DNA of 64,000 nt from Phycomyces nitens (taxonomy: Eukaryota; Mucoromycota; Mucoromycetes; Mucorales; Phycomycetaceae): positions 1,984,001-2,048,000 of the forward strand of contig JAHRBC010000002.1 in the NCBI GenBank assembly GCA_022702545.1, in the 5' to 3' direction. Each line of letters opens with the position of its first letter. Positions within the stretch are counted from its first letter, which is position 1. The position numbers were made by a program, and so were the translations under genes. Of the stretch, positions 11,770-27,331 are shown in pieces. Below the pieces are notes generated by a model. It saw only the letters and a list, made by a program, of their open reading frames with translations. It did not search any database and was not told the origin of the DNA.

Positions 11770-12104
11770 GGAATAATGGTAACACAATCAAATTCAGGAC
11801 TGATAATGGATAAAAGTCACTACAATTGAACCAAAGAAGTCTGTCGAGTACATTGGAAAGTATTGGCCATGGTTATCATGATAATCTTTTTTTTTTACCA
11901 AGCTAAATCCCGTTTACGTCCATAATTACATTTCATAGCCTTGTTTTTCTGGTTGTTCTATAGCCAATCCTATATGAGCATCTTTGACACCCCAAAATAT
12001 ATATATATATATTCGCCTTGAAATTACAAGTGATTTGGACCAAATACAAGTCACAAGTACATTATTTTGGTTTGAAATTAACACTTTTAGGTCCTGCATC
12101 TACC

Positions 12105-13993
12105 ATGCCAAAAGAGTCTAGATCACGATCCTCTAAAGCTGCCAAACCAGCAGCACCTGTGCCACCTCCACCAACAAAACCACAGCAATGTCATTTCTAT
12201 GTTGCTCGAAAGAGCAGATATTGTAGTCTTCCAGCAAAACGCACCAACAAATTCTGTGGTGAACATTTGGCAGAACAGCAAAAGGATGGACAAACCGAAA
12301 CTTTGCGTCGAATTCCTTGCCCTTATGATCCCTCACAGTAGGTGATCGAGACGTTTTTTTTTATTCTATTGCTAGTATTAACATGCCCTGAATTGCTGAT
12401 TTTAAAGCACAATTTTCGAAATCAATCTCGAACATCACATGCAAACACGATGCAATGCAAGACCCAAGGAACAGGAGCAGTTTTATTCTCTTAATGTCAA
12501 TTGCACACTTCCTCTCTCGCAAGAAGAACTTGATTTCCAAAAGACGATCCAGTCCCACAAGAATATGTACTCTTTGCCTTGGATTGCTCGTATTCAACTC
12601 AGCCAATTGAAAAAAGAAGATATGAGATCTGTTGCAGAGAAAGTAGAACAGGTTTACAAGGAATACGTGCCAAAGATTGAGCAAGTTATCTTGACAAATC
12701 CTGCAACAGTCAGTCCTCGGTAAGAAATGCTCTCGAGGTCGTCAAGAACAAGAGGCTAAAATTATGAGTTTATAGGACGGCTGATAGATTTGTTAAGCAC
12801 CTGGATCAACAGGTAACCAATCACGATCGTTTATGGCCTGGAGTGTAAAGATGATGAATAGCTCTAAATTATTATGGGTTAATATCTAGTCCTCCTTGCT
12901 TGGACATATGGTACAAAGAGGGATGTTGGACGACAAAAAGGCATGCTTTGTTGAGTTTGGTGCAGGCAGAGGTATGGGATAGACGATCTGGATATACAAA
13001 TCTTAATCTGATCTTTTCCTAGGCGAACTCTCTGGATTCTTAAAGAAAGCATTGAATGAAGAAAACGGAGAGGCTACCTATGTCCTGGTCGACCGTAAGA
13101 ATGTAAAAAGCAAGGTACAGACAGAACATGGCAGAACCTACAGAATTCTAAACACACACACATATATTTGAAAGTTGGATCCACTTTTAAAAGGCACAGA
13201 TGCCAACCATTCAGTAGTCCAGCGAGTCCTTATTGATATCAAGGATCTGGACCTGAGTAAGGTTCAGGCCGTGATGGACCAAAACCAAAAGATGAAAAAG
13301 GTGGTTGTTCTCTCCAAGCACCTCTGCGGAAGTGCAACCGACATTACCTTGAAATGTCTGATGAATTATGTAATAAATCAAAGACAAGCAGGAGATCTGT
13401 AAGTATTGGTGGAATGGAGAGTGAAATCATGAAAACATTTGACTCATTGTGCCTGTTGTACAACACTTAGTAATCCAATATCGGGTATAATCATTGCCTT
13501 ATGTTGTCACCAATTATGCCGCTATGAAATGTATCCCAATATTGAATATTTGAACCAAACAAACATCTCGCGGGTAGAGTTCGATCGCCTGTCCAAGATG
13601 AGCAGTTGGGCTACTAGTGGTCCTGTATATCGAAAAGAACAAGATAACGAGGCAAAGACACCATTAACTGAAGAGGATGAAGAGCTGGAGGACCATGCAG
13701 ATGCAGGTCAGGAAGAAGGAGATGCAGACCAGACCAGGTACGTGTCTTTCTTGACTTTTAACGATGCCTGTGCATTGTTTTCTCATATATATATATTTGT
13801 TGCTGCTAGCAATCACTATTCTGGATGGGATGTTCATGAGCGCGCAAAAATTGGCTATGAGTGCAAGCGTGTTTTAGACGCTGGTAGAATGCGCTACCTT
13901 CAGGAACATGGGTTCAAGGTTGAGCTCGTGTACTATGTCGATCCTAAAACCAGTCTAGAGAATTGCGCATTAATTGCAGTTCCCACTGAATAA
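12105..13993 (+). CDS. TRM13: tRNA:m4X modification enzyme TRM13 (2'-O-methyltransferase)
   Basis: Exons: 12105-12337, 12408-12719, 12776-12812, 12890-12971, 13023-13114, 13175-13398, 13471-13737, 13810-13993; each junction restores frame. Trm13 2'-O-methylates position 4 of certain tRNAs. Residues ~25-55 (CHFYVARKSRYCSLPAKR ... FCGEH) are the TRM13 CCCH zinc finger. Next is a CHHC finger (CPYDPSHTIFEINLEHHMQT, then RC) that only appears once exons 1 and 2 are joined, supporting that splice. The methyltransferase domain shows VEFGAGRGELS (SAM motif I), VVLSKHLCGSATD and IIIALCCHQLC, then SGWDVHERAKIGYECKRVLD near the C-terminus, all hallmarks of the family. An acidic low-complexity insert (EEDEELEDHADAGQEEGD) precedes the last exon. 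The start at 12105 is preferred over an upstream in-frame ATG at 12018 because homology begins there. Confidence 0.93.
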
Positions 13994-14941
13994 GCCAACA
14001 TCTCCAAAATGATATAAAAAGTGCTTATATTGATCTGTAAGCCATTCAATTGTACTTTATATTCTATTCTCTTGTACAATTCTGACTATTAAAAGGCAAT
14101 AGAGCCATTATCAAATAACTATTGTTCTTAACAATATAAATATATTGTCCAGTATCCGGACCCAATGTTTCGTATTAAAGGAATTACAGTTTGATAGATT
14201 TTGTATTTTATTATTTCCAAAATAAGTAACTTTAAAGAATATATTCTATTTCCATATAATGTTTAAACAGCGATAGCAAATACTTTGATCCAAAGTTTAA
14301 GATTTTCTTTAATTGGCAAAAACTAACAAAAATTACTTTTTTAGATATTTTCACACACACATTTTAAACTCCGTTTGGCTGCCCTGCCTTGAAAATAAAA
14401 TACTGCGGTCGAGAATCTGATCTGAATAGACAGACAGGTCTAAAAAACTTTTTTTTTTGGATCTTTTGCAATTTTTGAGCACCTACTATTCTAAATAATA
14501 ATAATAATAATCTTTATTTTCCATTGTCAGCAGTAGGAACATGAATCTGACAGTCATAATGAGTAGGTATATATTTATTAATATATCAAGTGTGTTTTTA
14601 TAATGAAAATTAGATGTAAAGAATAAACTCACGCCAATGAGTCATTCCGAGGCACAAACAAAGACAGCCAAAGGTATCCATAAGCATGAGATTCCATTAC
14701 CTGGATGAATTGGACAATTTAATGTGGTTTCTGCAAGTTGGAGTGAAGAAAATGTAGATCAATTGCGCAAATTCTGTCTAAATTACGTAAAATTAGTTTG
14801 GATGATATCAAACGAAACCTGTGGATTTGTGTCGTACAGACCGAACCTTGAAACTAAATCTCAATATATAAAAAAGGGATTTTTTTTTAAAAAAATTAAT
14901 ATTCATCTGCTTTCTTTCTCTACAAATCAGCGAATTCTAGA
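13994..14941. other. Intergenic, no gene recognised
   Basis: AT-rich spacer between TRM13 and the MFS gene, with an ATA trinucleotide run near 14496-14511. A 75-codon frame at 14724 has no recognisable features and ends just before the real start of the MFS gene. Confidence 0.55.
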
Positions 14942-17041
14942 ATGTCTATAGAAAAAGATCAAGGTAAAAAGAGGCATCAGACAAGTGTTTAAACTAACCT
15001 GCCAAATCGTAAAGGAATCGCGCAAACGGAATTCAGGAACAATGATACTTCACAATCAGCTATAGAAGAAGGAATAGATCAGATTGCCTATGCAGAAACC
15101 ATTGCCTCCAACAGCGAGAGTGATTGTGCCAAAGATCCCAATAATCCAAAGGTACCCAATACGACACTATTGTTCGCTTATTGACTCCAATTGCTTGTAG
15201 AACTGGACTCCTCTCAAGAAGTGGACAAATCTTAGCATTGTAGCCATGCATGCTTTCATGGGATACTTTTCCTCTGCAATCTATGTAAGAAAAGAATATT
15301 ATTCGTCTACCCTGTTTCTAACATTTCTTTCTAGTTCCCAGCCACTGCTATAATGAGAGTTGAATTTGATACAAATGTTATTGTAAGTAAGCATGTACCC
15401 CCTCCCCTCACTCGCATTAATATATATATATTTATCTCTAGACCATTAACGCCACCGTGGCTATCTTTGTTCTCTTCACTGGCATTGGGGTAAGTTTCTT
15501 TTTACTCTTTAAATTCCGAATACTGAAAGAGTTTACCCGTTTGTGTAGCCATTATTTTGGGCTCCTCTAAGTGAGCGTGTTGGAAGAAGGTAAACTAGAT
15601 TTAGCCATTTGTTTGACAAGAGTCCTTTAACTCATCAGGGCTGTAATAATAGATGGGTGTATATATCGGCAATGGGCATGTACACCATTGTCACAATTAT
15701 CTGTGGAATATCAAAGCACATTGGCATGTTCTTTACCTTTCGAATCCTCCAGGCCATCTTTGCTTGTGTAGGCCAGGCTATCGGAGGTGGAAGTGCCTCT
15801 GATATGTTTGACTCTCAAGACAGAGGAAAGGCCATGAGCTTCTATATGTTTGGGTAAGTTTATTACTGCAAATATTGCATTTGTTGCAATAGTACTAACT
15901 TGCATTTCAGAACGGTTCTAGGACCAGCCATTGCGCCAATGATCGGTGGATTTATTACTCAATATCTTGGATGGCGTTGGATCTTTTATATCAAGACAAT
16001 GATCGGTGGAACTCTCACAATTGTCACCTTTCTTTTCGTCAAGGAGACTCTTTATATTCCTCCTGGTAGTCAACCACAATCTGATGCCAAGCAATCCTTC
16101 TTTTCAAAGATCAAATTCAACCCAGTAAGTACCACCACCAATTCGGTCTACTGATTGATTATAAACATACTCAAGAACTGAATCTCTAATGCGTCTTGAT
16201 AGTTTGGAAGTCTTGGATTGCTTTTGAAGCCTTATATATTTCTTGTCTGTCTACCCGTGAGCGGAGCATTTGGCTTCTTTTATCTCCTGGTTACAATCCT
16301 CCCTGCTACATATTATGGTCTCTATGACTTCTCGACAAGTTCAGTTGGACTGGCTTTCTTTGCAGGAGGTGTTGGAAACACTCTAGGAAGTATTGTGGCC
16401 GGTTTGGTGTCTGACCGATGCTATTTCTGGCAAATATCACGCAACAATAATATCCGCAAGATCGAGTACCGTCTTACACCTCTTTATTTTGGAATTCCAT
16501 TTCTTATATTTGGTGGTCTTCTCTATGGCTGGCTCCTTCATTTCCACGTCCCATCGTTTCCTCCACTTATAGGATATGCATTATGTAAGTACTGTGGCTC
16601 CACAATGGTTTTGACTAAGAAAATGTTTTACAAAACAGACACCTTTGGAACCATGTTTACCATGACAATTGCAAACACATACCTGTCAGAAACATACCCT
16701 AGTCGTGCTGCTTCAGGTAAACATTTAGTTTTGGCTTGAATAAACCTCAAAGCCGAATATATATATATGTATAAAGAGAGCTGACAAGTGGCCATATAAT
16801 AGTTGTATCAGCATGTAACTTTACAAGAAATGTACTTGGAATGATGTTTTCTTTACTGGCAGCTCCTATTAGAAACAACATTGGTGACGGCTGGACATAG
16901 TAAGTAAAGCAGCATGTATACTAAAGCCCTGTCCTTACCAACCTTACTTTTAGTACAATGGTCACCATCATCAACTTTGTTCTCTACTTTACCTGTATTC
17001 CTTTGGTCCAAATCTATGGCCGCCGTTGGAGAGAAAGCTAA
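14942..17041 (+). CDS. MFS transporter, DHA1 drug:H+ antiporter type
   Basis: About twelve exons. The first is tiny (MSIEKDQ), the second supplies a hydrophilic cytosolic N-terminus ending DCAKDPNNPK, and NWTPLKKWTNLSIVAMHAF begins the first membrane helix. The loop after helix 2 reads PLFWAPLSERVGRRWVYISA, the MFS motif A (G/P-x-x-x-A-x-L-S-E-R-x-GRR). Motif C-like sequence is VLGPAIAPMIGGF, followed by LGWRWIFYI, both typical of the DHA1 (12-helix) multidrug family. The second half has hydrophobic segments at about 16218-16640 and ends YGRRWRES at 17039-17041. It should export small hydrophobic compounds at the plasma membrane or vacuole; substrate unknown. All introns are short GT-AG. No neighbouring biosynthetic genes suggest a dedicated metabolite. 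Confidence 0.88.
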
Positions 17042-17540
17042 ATTGACGTGTGTGTGTTTTTTACCTTTGAACCGGGAAATCAAGCCAATTGATTGATATC
17101 TGTAACATTATGGTTAAAATAATATTTAATGCAGTAGAATACCTTTACCTCTTACACATTTAATAAGACATCTTAATAATACATCTTAATAATAATCTTT
17201 AATAATAATAATAATAATAAATTATAGATCCATTTGCCTTTTGATTGATTGATGGTACACAGCGACTGTGACTTAGTCCAAAGTTAAAATATATGCTCTT
17301 GGTACGCTATTTTTATTATTACTATCTTTTTATTGGTCTTCTTTCTTGATTGAAATCATGAATAACAATAACGATCGTTCGACTGGCATCAACCAGAAAA
17401 TGGGCAAGTCTCTTTATCCTTTACAAATAAATAAATAAATAAAAAAAGTGTACATTTGCTCTGTCGAACTGTCAAAGGCAATTCATGGATGATGAAAAAA
17501 AAATGTCGATCGTCTCATAATCGTTGTCAACACAGCTGGA
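17042..17540. other. Intergenic and DED1-like 5' region
   Basis: AT-rich, with an AATAAT repeat at about 17195-17220 and an AAATAAATAAAT run near 17430. No gene seen. Confidence 0.5.
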
Positions 17541-20482
<2,942 letters not shown>

Positions 20483-20693
20483 ACTTTCCCGACTTTCTCA
20501 GATTTTAGTATATATATAAAAAAACATGTCTTTGCAATATCAAAACCAAAACCAAAAAAAGAAGTACCGTTGATTTAAAGAGAAAGGAGTTGTACATTTG
20601 GGTTTAAATGAATTTTTCTTTTTAATACTTTAGACAATAAAAGAAAAAAACCAAAATGCAAGTTGCTTTTATTAACTATAAACTTGTTTATAT

Positions 20694-22072
20694 TTAATTT
20701 GCCTCGGCCTCCAAGACAGTACCACGCTTGATCTTACCCCAACCGATAAGACTAGAAATAAACAAGAAGTTCAGTAAACATGCTCTATAGACAGCATCTT
20801 GTCCAATTAGTTGTTACTCACCGCCAGTGTCTCTCGATCTTTCTGGAGATTGCGACCTTGTCACCGACTTCAGTACATGTGGGACCGGTCAATACAATCT
20901 TGGCAAGATCAGCCTTGACACCAACAACACGACCACCAGTAGAAACTGAACCAATGTTGACCAAGAGCAATTCACCCTTGGTAAGTTTGGCAACCTTGGC
21001 CTGCTTCTTGTCGTCGGTCTTTACACCCAAAAGACGACGCAACAAGAAGTAAGAAATCTCAAGCTCAGTGTAAATTGAAGGAAGGGTTCCAGGGAAACCA
21101 AGAACCTGACCAACAAGACGATCACCACGGCAAAGTGTGGGGTCCATCTGGGTACCAACACCTTTAAAGCATGGATATTAGACATTGACCCTACTCCAAC
21201 ACATATTTTTAACCCTACCAATCAAACCACCAGGAACAGCAAACTCGAGCTTGTTTGTTTCGGCAGCAAGGGTCAAGATCTTGGAGAGGATGGGTCTGGC
21301 TCTGATCTTGCCTTCCTGATCCTTGATAATTACACCAGGACGGACCTCAATCTCATCTCCAATCTTCAAAACACCCTTCAGAATAGATCCACCAGCAACA
21401 CCACCCTGGAGATGGTTGACATCGGCACCTGGCTTGTTAATATCAAAAGAACGAATGACAATCAGACGGGGAACGGCAGTAAAGTCACGGACAGGTACAG
21501 GGATCTTCTTGGTGATATATTCGTTAATGGCATCAATGTTGTACTTGAGCTGGGCAGAAATGGGGATAATTGGTGCACCATCAGCAACAGTACCCTTTAC
21601 GAATGCAAGAATATCCTCGTGCTGTTCCTGTGCAGCCTTTTCCTTGACAAGATCAACCTTGTTCTGCAAGATAATGACATGCTTCAACTTCATAATCTCA
21701 ATAGCAGCCAAATGTTCTGAGGTCTGGGGCTGAGGGCATGATTCGTTTCCGGCAATCAACAAGAGGGCTGCGTCCATGACAGCGGCACCAGACAACATGG
21801 TAGTCATGAGAATGTCGTGACCTGGGCAATCCACAAACGAAACGTGTCTAACCAACTTCATCTTACTACCGCAACCAACACGCTCACACATTGGGTGGTC
21901 TTCCTTGGAAGAACCATATGATTTGTAGCATCCGGGACGAGGGCATGCTTCATTTTCACATTTGTAGATTTTTGCGTTTGCATAACCAAGCTTAATGGTA
22001 ATGTTTCTCTCCATCTCGTTCTTGAAACGAACGGTCTACGAGGCAACACATGTCAGAAAAAAAAATACCCAA

Positions 22073-22104
<32 letters not shown>

Positions 22105-22446
22105 CGTGTCTTGATCTTTATCCTATTTTCTTACCTGGACACCTGAAATGGCTTTGACGACAGTAGATTTACCGTGAGCTACATGACCAATGGTACCTAA
22201 GTGCACAAGAGTGAGTGGATATTCCGACATGGATCAAGAATCGTCTCTAATTTCTCGAGGCTCATCCTCATTTCTTTTGCAAATCATCTATTTTCTCCAT
22301 TCTTCTCTCTTTTTCTTGTCATGATTTATTGTGATGGTCTTACCAATGTTGATTGTGGCTTGCTTGGAAATTACTTCGGGTGATAATGGGGTGAGTTTTG
22401 AGGTGTCAATTTTGACATTATCGGCGACAATTTCAGATGCACTCAT
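20694..22446 (-). CDS. GCD11: Translation initiation factor eIF2 subunit gamma
   Basis: GTPase core of the eIF2 ternary complex that brings Met-tRNAi to the 40S ribosome. Five exons: 22446-22344, 22196-22135, 22035-21219, 21161-20822, 20751-20694. G1 is GHVAHGKST (created across the exon 1-2 junction), switch 2/G3 DCPGHD, G4 NKVD, G5 SAQLKYN. A zinc ribbon insert typical of eIF2-gamma follows switch 1: [11 protein letters not shown] ... CERVGC. Domains II and III follow ([27 protein letters not shown], then [13 protein letters not shown] at the C-terminus). Length (~460 residues) is normal. The start at 22446 gives [14 protein letters not shown], which fits; an upstream in-frame ATG at 22536 would add a hydrophobic run and is unlikely. 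Confidence 0.95.
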
Positions 22447-24255
22447 GACTTTGTTCAATAATAATAATAATAAACAATAGGATTGTTTAGAGACTGCTAC
22501 GATCAAAATGTGCTTTTGGATCGATTGATGACTCACTCTTTTTTTTTTAAAAATCTTTTAAAGAGAGTCTAGAATGTATTCTCTGTTGTTTATAAATGCA
22601 AAAAAATATAAATATACTGAGCCGCGTACACCTTTAGCTTTTATCGTCTCTACTGCTTCTGCCAAAGAGTTTTAGAATGCTTGGAAAACAAGTAGGCAAA
22701 AAAAAAAAGTTCGCAAGTCACGTGAATATTTCTAAAAGCAGTGACGTAGTTTTAAAGAGAGGTACATTGTTGCAATAAGTTTTATAAAGAATCAGCGATC
22801 TTGGGAGACAAGGGGGCGCGGGCCGGACAATTCATTATGACCATCTTTATGATGTCCGGGTTGTACGTCTTTGAGACTGTTCCAATTTCATAAAATATTC
22901 ACATTATAAAGATTCTACTATAAGTTGCTACAAGAAGTACCTTTTCTATATATATATTTTTCCAAATTACACAAGATTACTGGTATGAGAAAGCTGAGAA
23001 TCAGCGACATAAACCATCTAAAGTACAGTACTACTCTTGGTAACAAAGAAGCCATCTATTCGGCAACTATTCTGATCAGAGCCATGGAAACAAAAGGGTT
23101 TTTCTGTCCTCTATCAGTTTAACGAGAAAAACAGTCTCACTCACATCTTCTTCACAAACGATATAATGGTTAAAAGTCCCATCGCTTCCCTGAGGTCATA
23201 ATCGTGGATGCCACATATAAGACAAACTGTGATTTCAAAGGATAAAAGCAAGATATTTTCTAGTAATGTGTATACACTATATTAAATAATGATATGAAAA
23301 AATCAGGACAATTGCTTTTATCTTAAATGTAAAAACAGGTAAAATATATCAATTTTGCATGATATTTTTCTATGAAAAGAGAGAATGGGGACCGGTTTTT
23401 TTTAGGGGACAGAGTTACACAAGACCAAATGTCTAGAAGCGAGCCAGACAAAAAGCCAAGTGGTCGCACTCTAGCTTTATTTTTTCTTTGCTGGAACGAT
23501 GAAAATATTTTGTGTAACATCCTGTACTTTACAGGTGTCCCTTAAGATTAACGATAAATAATTGTGCAAGATCTTTTACTATGATTTAAAGCCCCCAAAA
23601 AAAAGAATTACCAGAAAATCACATCTTGATATTAAAGGGATAAAGGAGAGAATAAATAGTGGATATACTCCTTTAAAAGGGAATGGCTTGGACAAGTATT
23701 ATTCTTTTGTTCACACATTGATTTCTACAGCAAAATAAGCCTTTTTTGAAAAAGATAACAATTGATTATAAATGACGAGCATTTTGTAGTTAAATTACTA
23801 TTGATATTTTATACATGCCTCTATATATATATATTAATAATTGTAAATATTTATTCTATATTAAAAGAAAATAAAGGTAATTTAATAATCAACAATAAAC
23901 AAGAAAGAAGAAGAAGAAGAAGAGAAAAAAACCTTGCAGTTGTACTTCATTAGACTGTATTGTAACGGTTTTGATTGCCTTGGTTCCATTCTGTTTGTTG
24001 ACTCGTATTATCCAAGGTATGGAATGTAATATATACATGTGTGTATTTGTATCTGAGGTGGTTTTGTACACAAATGTATATAGTATGATAAATAATAGCT
24101 ACCATTTGTTTAAAAGATGGAGTGAGCATATGAAAAGAGGGAGAGGATCGTCTGGAGGTTGCTTTTTTGTATGTTACATCAACGATTGAGAGGTATTAAA
24201 GAGTACTTTTTTGGGTGGGTGGGTAGGTGTGTATATATATGTATATGCAGATGTT
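22447..24255. other. Intergenic, about 1.8 kb
   Basis: No gene recognised. AT-rich with a GAA run near 23908-23925 and short TA runs. The part next to the eIF2-gamma start holds a TCACGTGA palindrome and a TGACGTA element (see separate entry). Confidence 0.5.
22718..22748. promoter_or_regulatory. Candidate bHLH/bZIP sites upstream of eIF2-gamma
   Basis: TCACGTGA (22718-22725) is a perfect E-box palindrome and TGACGTA (22742-22748) resembles a CRE/ATF half-site, ~270-300 bases upstream of the eIF2-gamma start. Sites this short occur by chance, so this is only suggestive. Confidence 0.25.
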
Positions 24256-25923
24256 TCATGCCTCCCTTTCCTTGTGTGCATCGTTGCTGGTGTGCGAAGG
24301 GTATAGAGAGGACATGTTGGTTGTTGATGTATTGTGATCTTGCAATTCATAAGAATCTTTTGGTGTAGAGTGAGATGTAGAATAAGGTATAGAATACAGA
24401 GCATGTGTTGACGATCTAGGATGTTCAGATTCAGAGGAGTATGAGGTAGGTCTGGTCTTCTTGGATGGCATTGTGTGGGTATAAACCAGACTGGAACGAG
24501 CAATTGGTTTGGAGAAAAGACCAAGACTTAGGGAACGCTGCAAGTTTTCATGAAGACGTTCCATTGTCAAGACAGCATCTTTTTGAGGATGGGTTGAAGC
24601 ATCTCTTTGCTGGATATGGTATTCTTCTGTGCCAGGAAGATAGGAAGATGTGTCTTCCCATTGTATCTTTGAATGGCTCGAATTGTCGGGCATTACCATG
24701 AGCTGGTTCAAGAGATCTGTTGGGGCAGGTGCTATACAGACTATAGGAAACACACCCTTGTGGCCCGATGTGATATTGAACCCAAGTGCCCACCCATCAT
24801 CAAACGAGAGTGCAAGACACACAATGTCCCCAATCGAGAGCGATAATTCATCGTTCACTTGGGGAGGGTAAGGGTGTATGACGACGTGAAAGGCATTCAA
24901 GGTCAAGGGCTGGCAAGAGGACATGGGTCTCTCTTCCATTGGAGGAACACTGTGGATAGGTAGGTCTGGTGGAATGATGTTGGCTGATGCGCTGTGGACT
25001 AGAGCCTGTTGGCTAGTCGACACATTCTCTCGTCGCTCAAGAGGTCTGATGGGTCCCAGTTCAGGGCTCGATGTGCGTGTGGAAGTGTGGCGTCTTTTGA
25101 TAAATATGTAGATGCTTCCGAGCACGAACACACAGAATGCCACACATCCAACCGTAATTCCTGCAATGGCACCTGGGGCCAGCGAGCTGTGACATCCTCG
25201 GACTGCTGCACAGCACGTGTCGGACTTGTGGTTGGTGCAGTAATGACAGGCCCCGGGAACGTTACCTTGGAAACCTACAAATAACCTTGGGTGCATAAGT
25301 ATTCAAGTGCACATTGATTGTCCTAGTAAAGATCAATTATTTTTTTTACCGCAATTGACTGGCTCATTTGCTATTCCCGAAACACAGTTTGTGTCTCTGG
25401 TCCCATTGAATCCTTGCCACGAAACACACTGTAGACTGAGGCTTGCGAGGGTGGAATTGCGCTGAAGAGAAGACGAGCAGACGGCCGGGTTATCTGTGAT
25501 GTCCCTGATGCTGTCGACCCAATCATCACACGTTTGCTGACAGAGGGGAGGTGGGATAAGGTTGTGTTGGTAGTTACAGGGAAGAGAGTCTTCGGAGTCC
25601 TGGATCATCAGGGCGCACAGGCGGGAGAGGGAGTAGCGCGCATAAGGGACAGTCGGATTATAGTTGGAGCTAAGGCAGCCGAGGGGAAAGAGATAATTAC
25701 TTGTTGAGTTTACATAGTCAAACAAACTTTGATCGAATGATTCGGTCGTTGTCGCATTGCCAATAAATGAGTATTGAGTTGACAATCCTGGTAGTCCGAC
25801 ATAGAACTGTTGAAATGCTGGACAGGCACGGGAGCCTTGCAATGATACGCATCCACTGTCGTCAGCCAGGATTAATTGGAGAAAGGCCAAAAGGATTATA
25901 AGTGGAAATGTGACAGGGGTCAT
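24256..25923 (-). CDS. Single-pass membrane protein with Frizzled-like Cys-rich ectodomain and cytosolic SH3 domain
   Basis: Two exons (25923-25350, 25274-24256). Residues 1-20 are a signal peptide (MTPVTFPLIILLAFLQLILA). The ectodomain has many cysteines in a Frizzled-CRD-like order: GCVSLQGSRACPAF, GCLSSNY, SLSRLCALMIQ, then PPLCQQTCDDWVDSI and NPAVC, with N-glycosylation sequons. A second Cys cluster (CHYCTNHKSDTCCAAVRGC) leads into a transmembrane helix (AIAGITVGCVAFCVFVLGSI) and stop-transfer KRRH. The cytosolic tail contains an SH3 domain (AFHVVIHPYPPQVNDELSLS, then IGDIVCLALSFDDGWALGFN, GVFPIVCIAP), with the canonical ALYDY motif degenerate, and a Ser-rich C-terminus. It looks like a cell-surface sensor or wall-stress/fusion adaptor, comparable in layout to yeast Fus1/Sho1-type SH3 membrane proteins; the function is inferred. 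Confidence 0.8.
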
Positions 25924-27331
25924 TGCACAACTGATGATTTATATCGAGATCTACTTTGGTTCAAAAGTGAATCAGATGATTAAGAGATTAACGTCAATGG
26001 GAGGATAAAAAGTCAAAAGTCCTCGAGCATGCCGTCTTCTTTGTACAAAAGAAGAGTGGCAGCCTACAAAAAAGAAAAAAGATGAATAGAAAGGAAGAAG
26101 GAGAGGTTGGATGAAAATGGCCGAGAGAGTGAAAGAGAAAGCTTGCCACAATTTCACCAAATCGTAAACTATCTGTGTGGGTCTCAAAGAGGGGGAAGGG
26201 GGTTTAAAAGCAAAAGAAACCCTTTCACCAAAAAAAGAAAAAAAAACCAAGGATCATCATCCCCTTGGCTTGAGTTGGTTTTCGTCTTTGTGTCCTTCAA
26301 CACCCCAAGAACAAGCCACTGGCAACGCCAAAAAGACGGTCGCCCCTCTTCTGGTGGCCTTGGCTAGGCTGTATTCTACCAATTGAGCAACACCAAGAAG
26401 CCGGCGAGTATCCTGATCTTGACAGAATCCAGACGGAAAACTGCTATCGCTGCACAATGATTACATTCTGTATATGAATATGCATAATAAATATGAAATT
26501 AACCAAAGACTTGGCAAGAACTCCAATTGATGTCCTGTACATGCCTGAAACCCAAAGAGATTTGTAAATATATCTTGCAGCACTGTGGGCTCAGTATCAT
26601 TAGTGCCATTTTGTTTGTTTGTTTGTACTTTTTGTGAATGCAATTTGGCTTGAAAATCAATTTTATTTCTGTTTTGGTGCTTTTAGTATGCCTACGATCT
26701 AAATAACAAACGCCATAGCGTAGTTAAACTTGCAATCTACGTCTGATGAAAGATGTTGCCATATATTTCGATATTAGTGCTCATCCAGTACGCTCGTCCT
26801 TTGGGCTCATCATTTTTCTGTATCCATGACAACAAATGGACATGAAAAAAAATTAAGCCCAGCCATCAAATTGTACCAAGGTACAAAAGAGGTACATTTT
26901 TGAAATCTATAGGTAGTCCCACAAGAATAAAGAGTATGAAATTAAGCAATATTCATTTTGGACACATTAAAGGGGCTCGGATATTCCAACCAGAAAAAAA
27001 AAAGACCCCTTCTTCACATGTATAACTGTTATTGTTGTTGTTATTAGATATCCCCTATCCATAGAGTGCAGCTCCTGGTTGATTGATATTCACGGCTGTT
27101 TAATTTGTCAAATTGACAGGCACATTTGTTTCTTGGACTTGTTTGCAACACCCAAAGATGATATATCTCTTTCTCTTTCTCTTTCTCTCTATCATTGTCC
27201 CTTTATATTTTCAAGACACTTGTTCTATGCCTTGTTTCCCTCCCAGTAATGATGTGTAGAAAACAGGACCCAATTGGCATTTATTGTTCTTCAATAACTC
27301 ACTTTCTTTGTTTTTCTTTTTCTTTTTCTCT
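25924..27331. other. Intergenic, about 1.4 kb
   Basis: No gene recognised. Contains a tRNA-like string on the minus strand near 26370-26390 that does not fold properly, a GTT run near 27027-27045 and CTTT repeats near 27170-27190 and 27320. Confidence 0.5.

Noticed and set aside
21323..21733. 136-codon plus-strand frame
   Set aside because: Antisense of eIF2-gamma exon 3.
26330..26410. tRNA-like sequence (minus strand GCTCAATTGGTAGAAT)
   Set aside because: The D-arm does not pair (GCTC with GAAT), and no TTCGA T-loop or matching acceptor stem follows; at best a chance resemblance.
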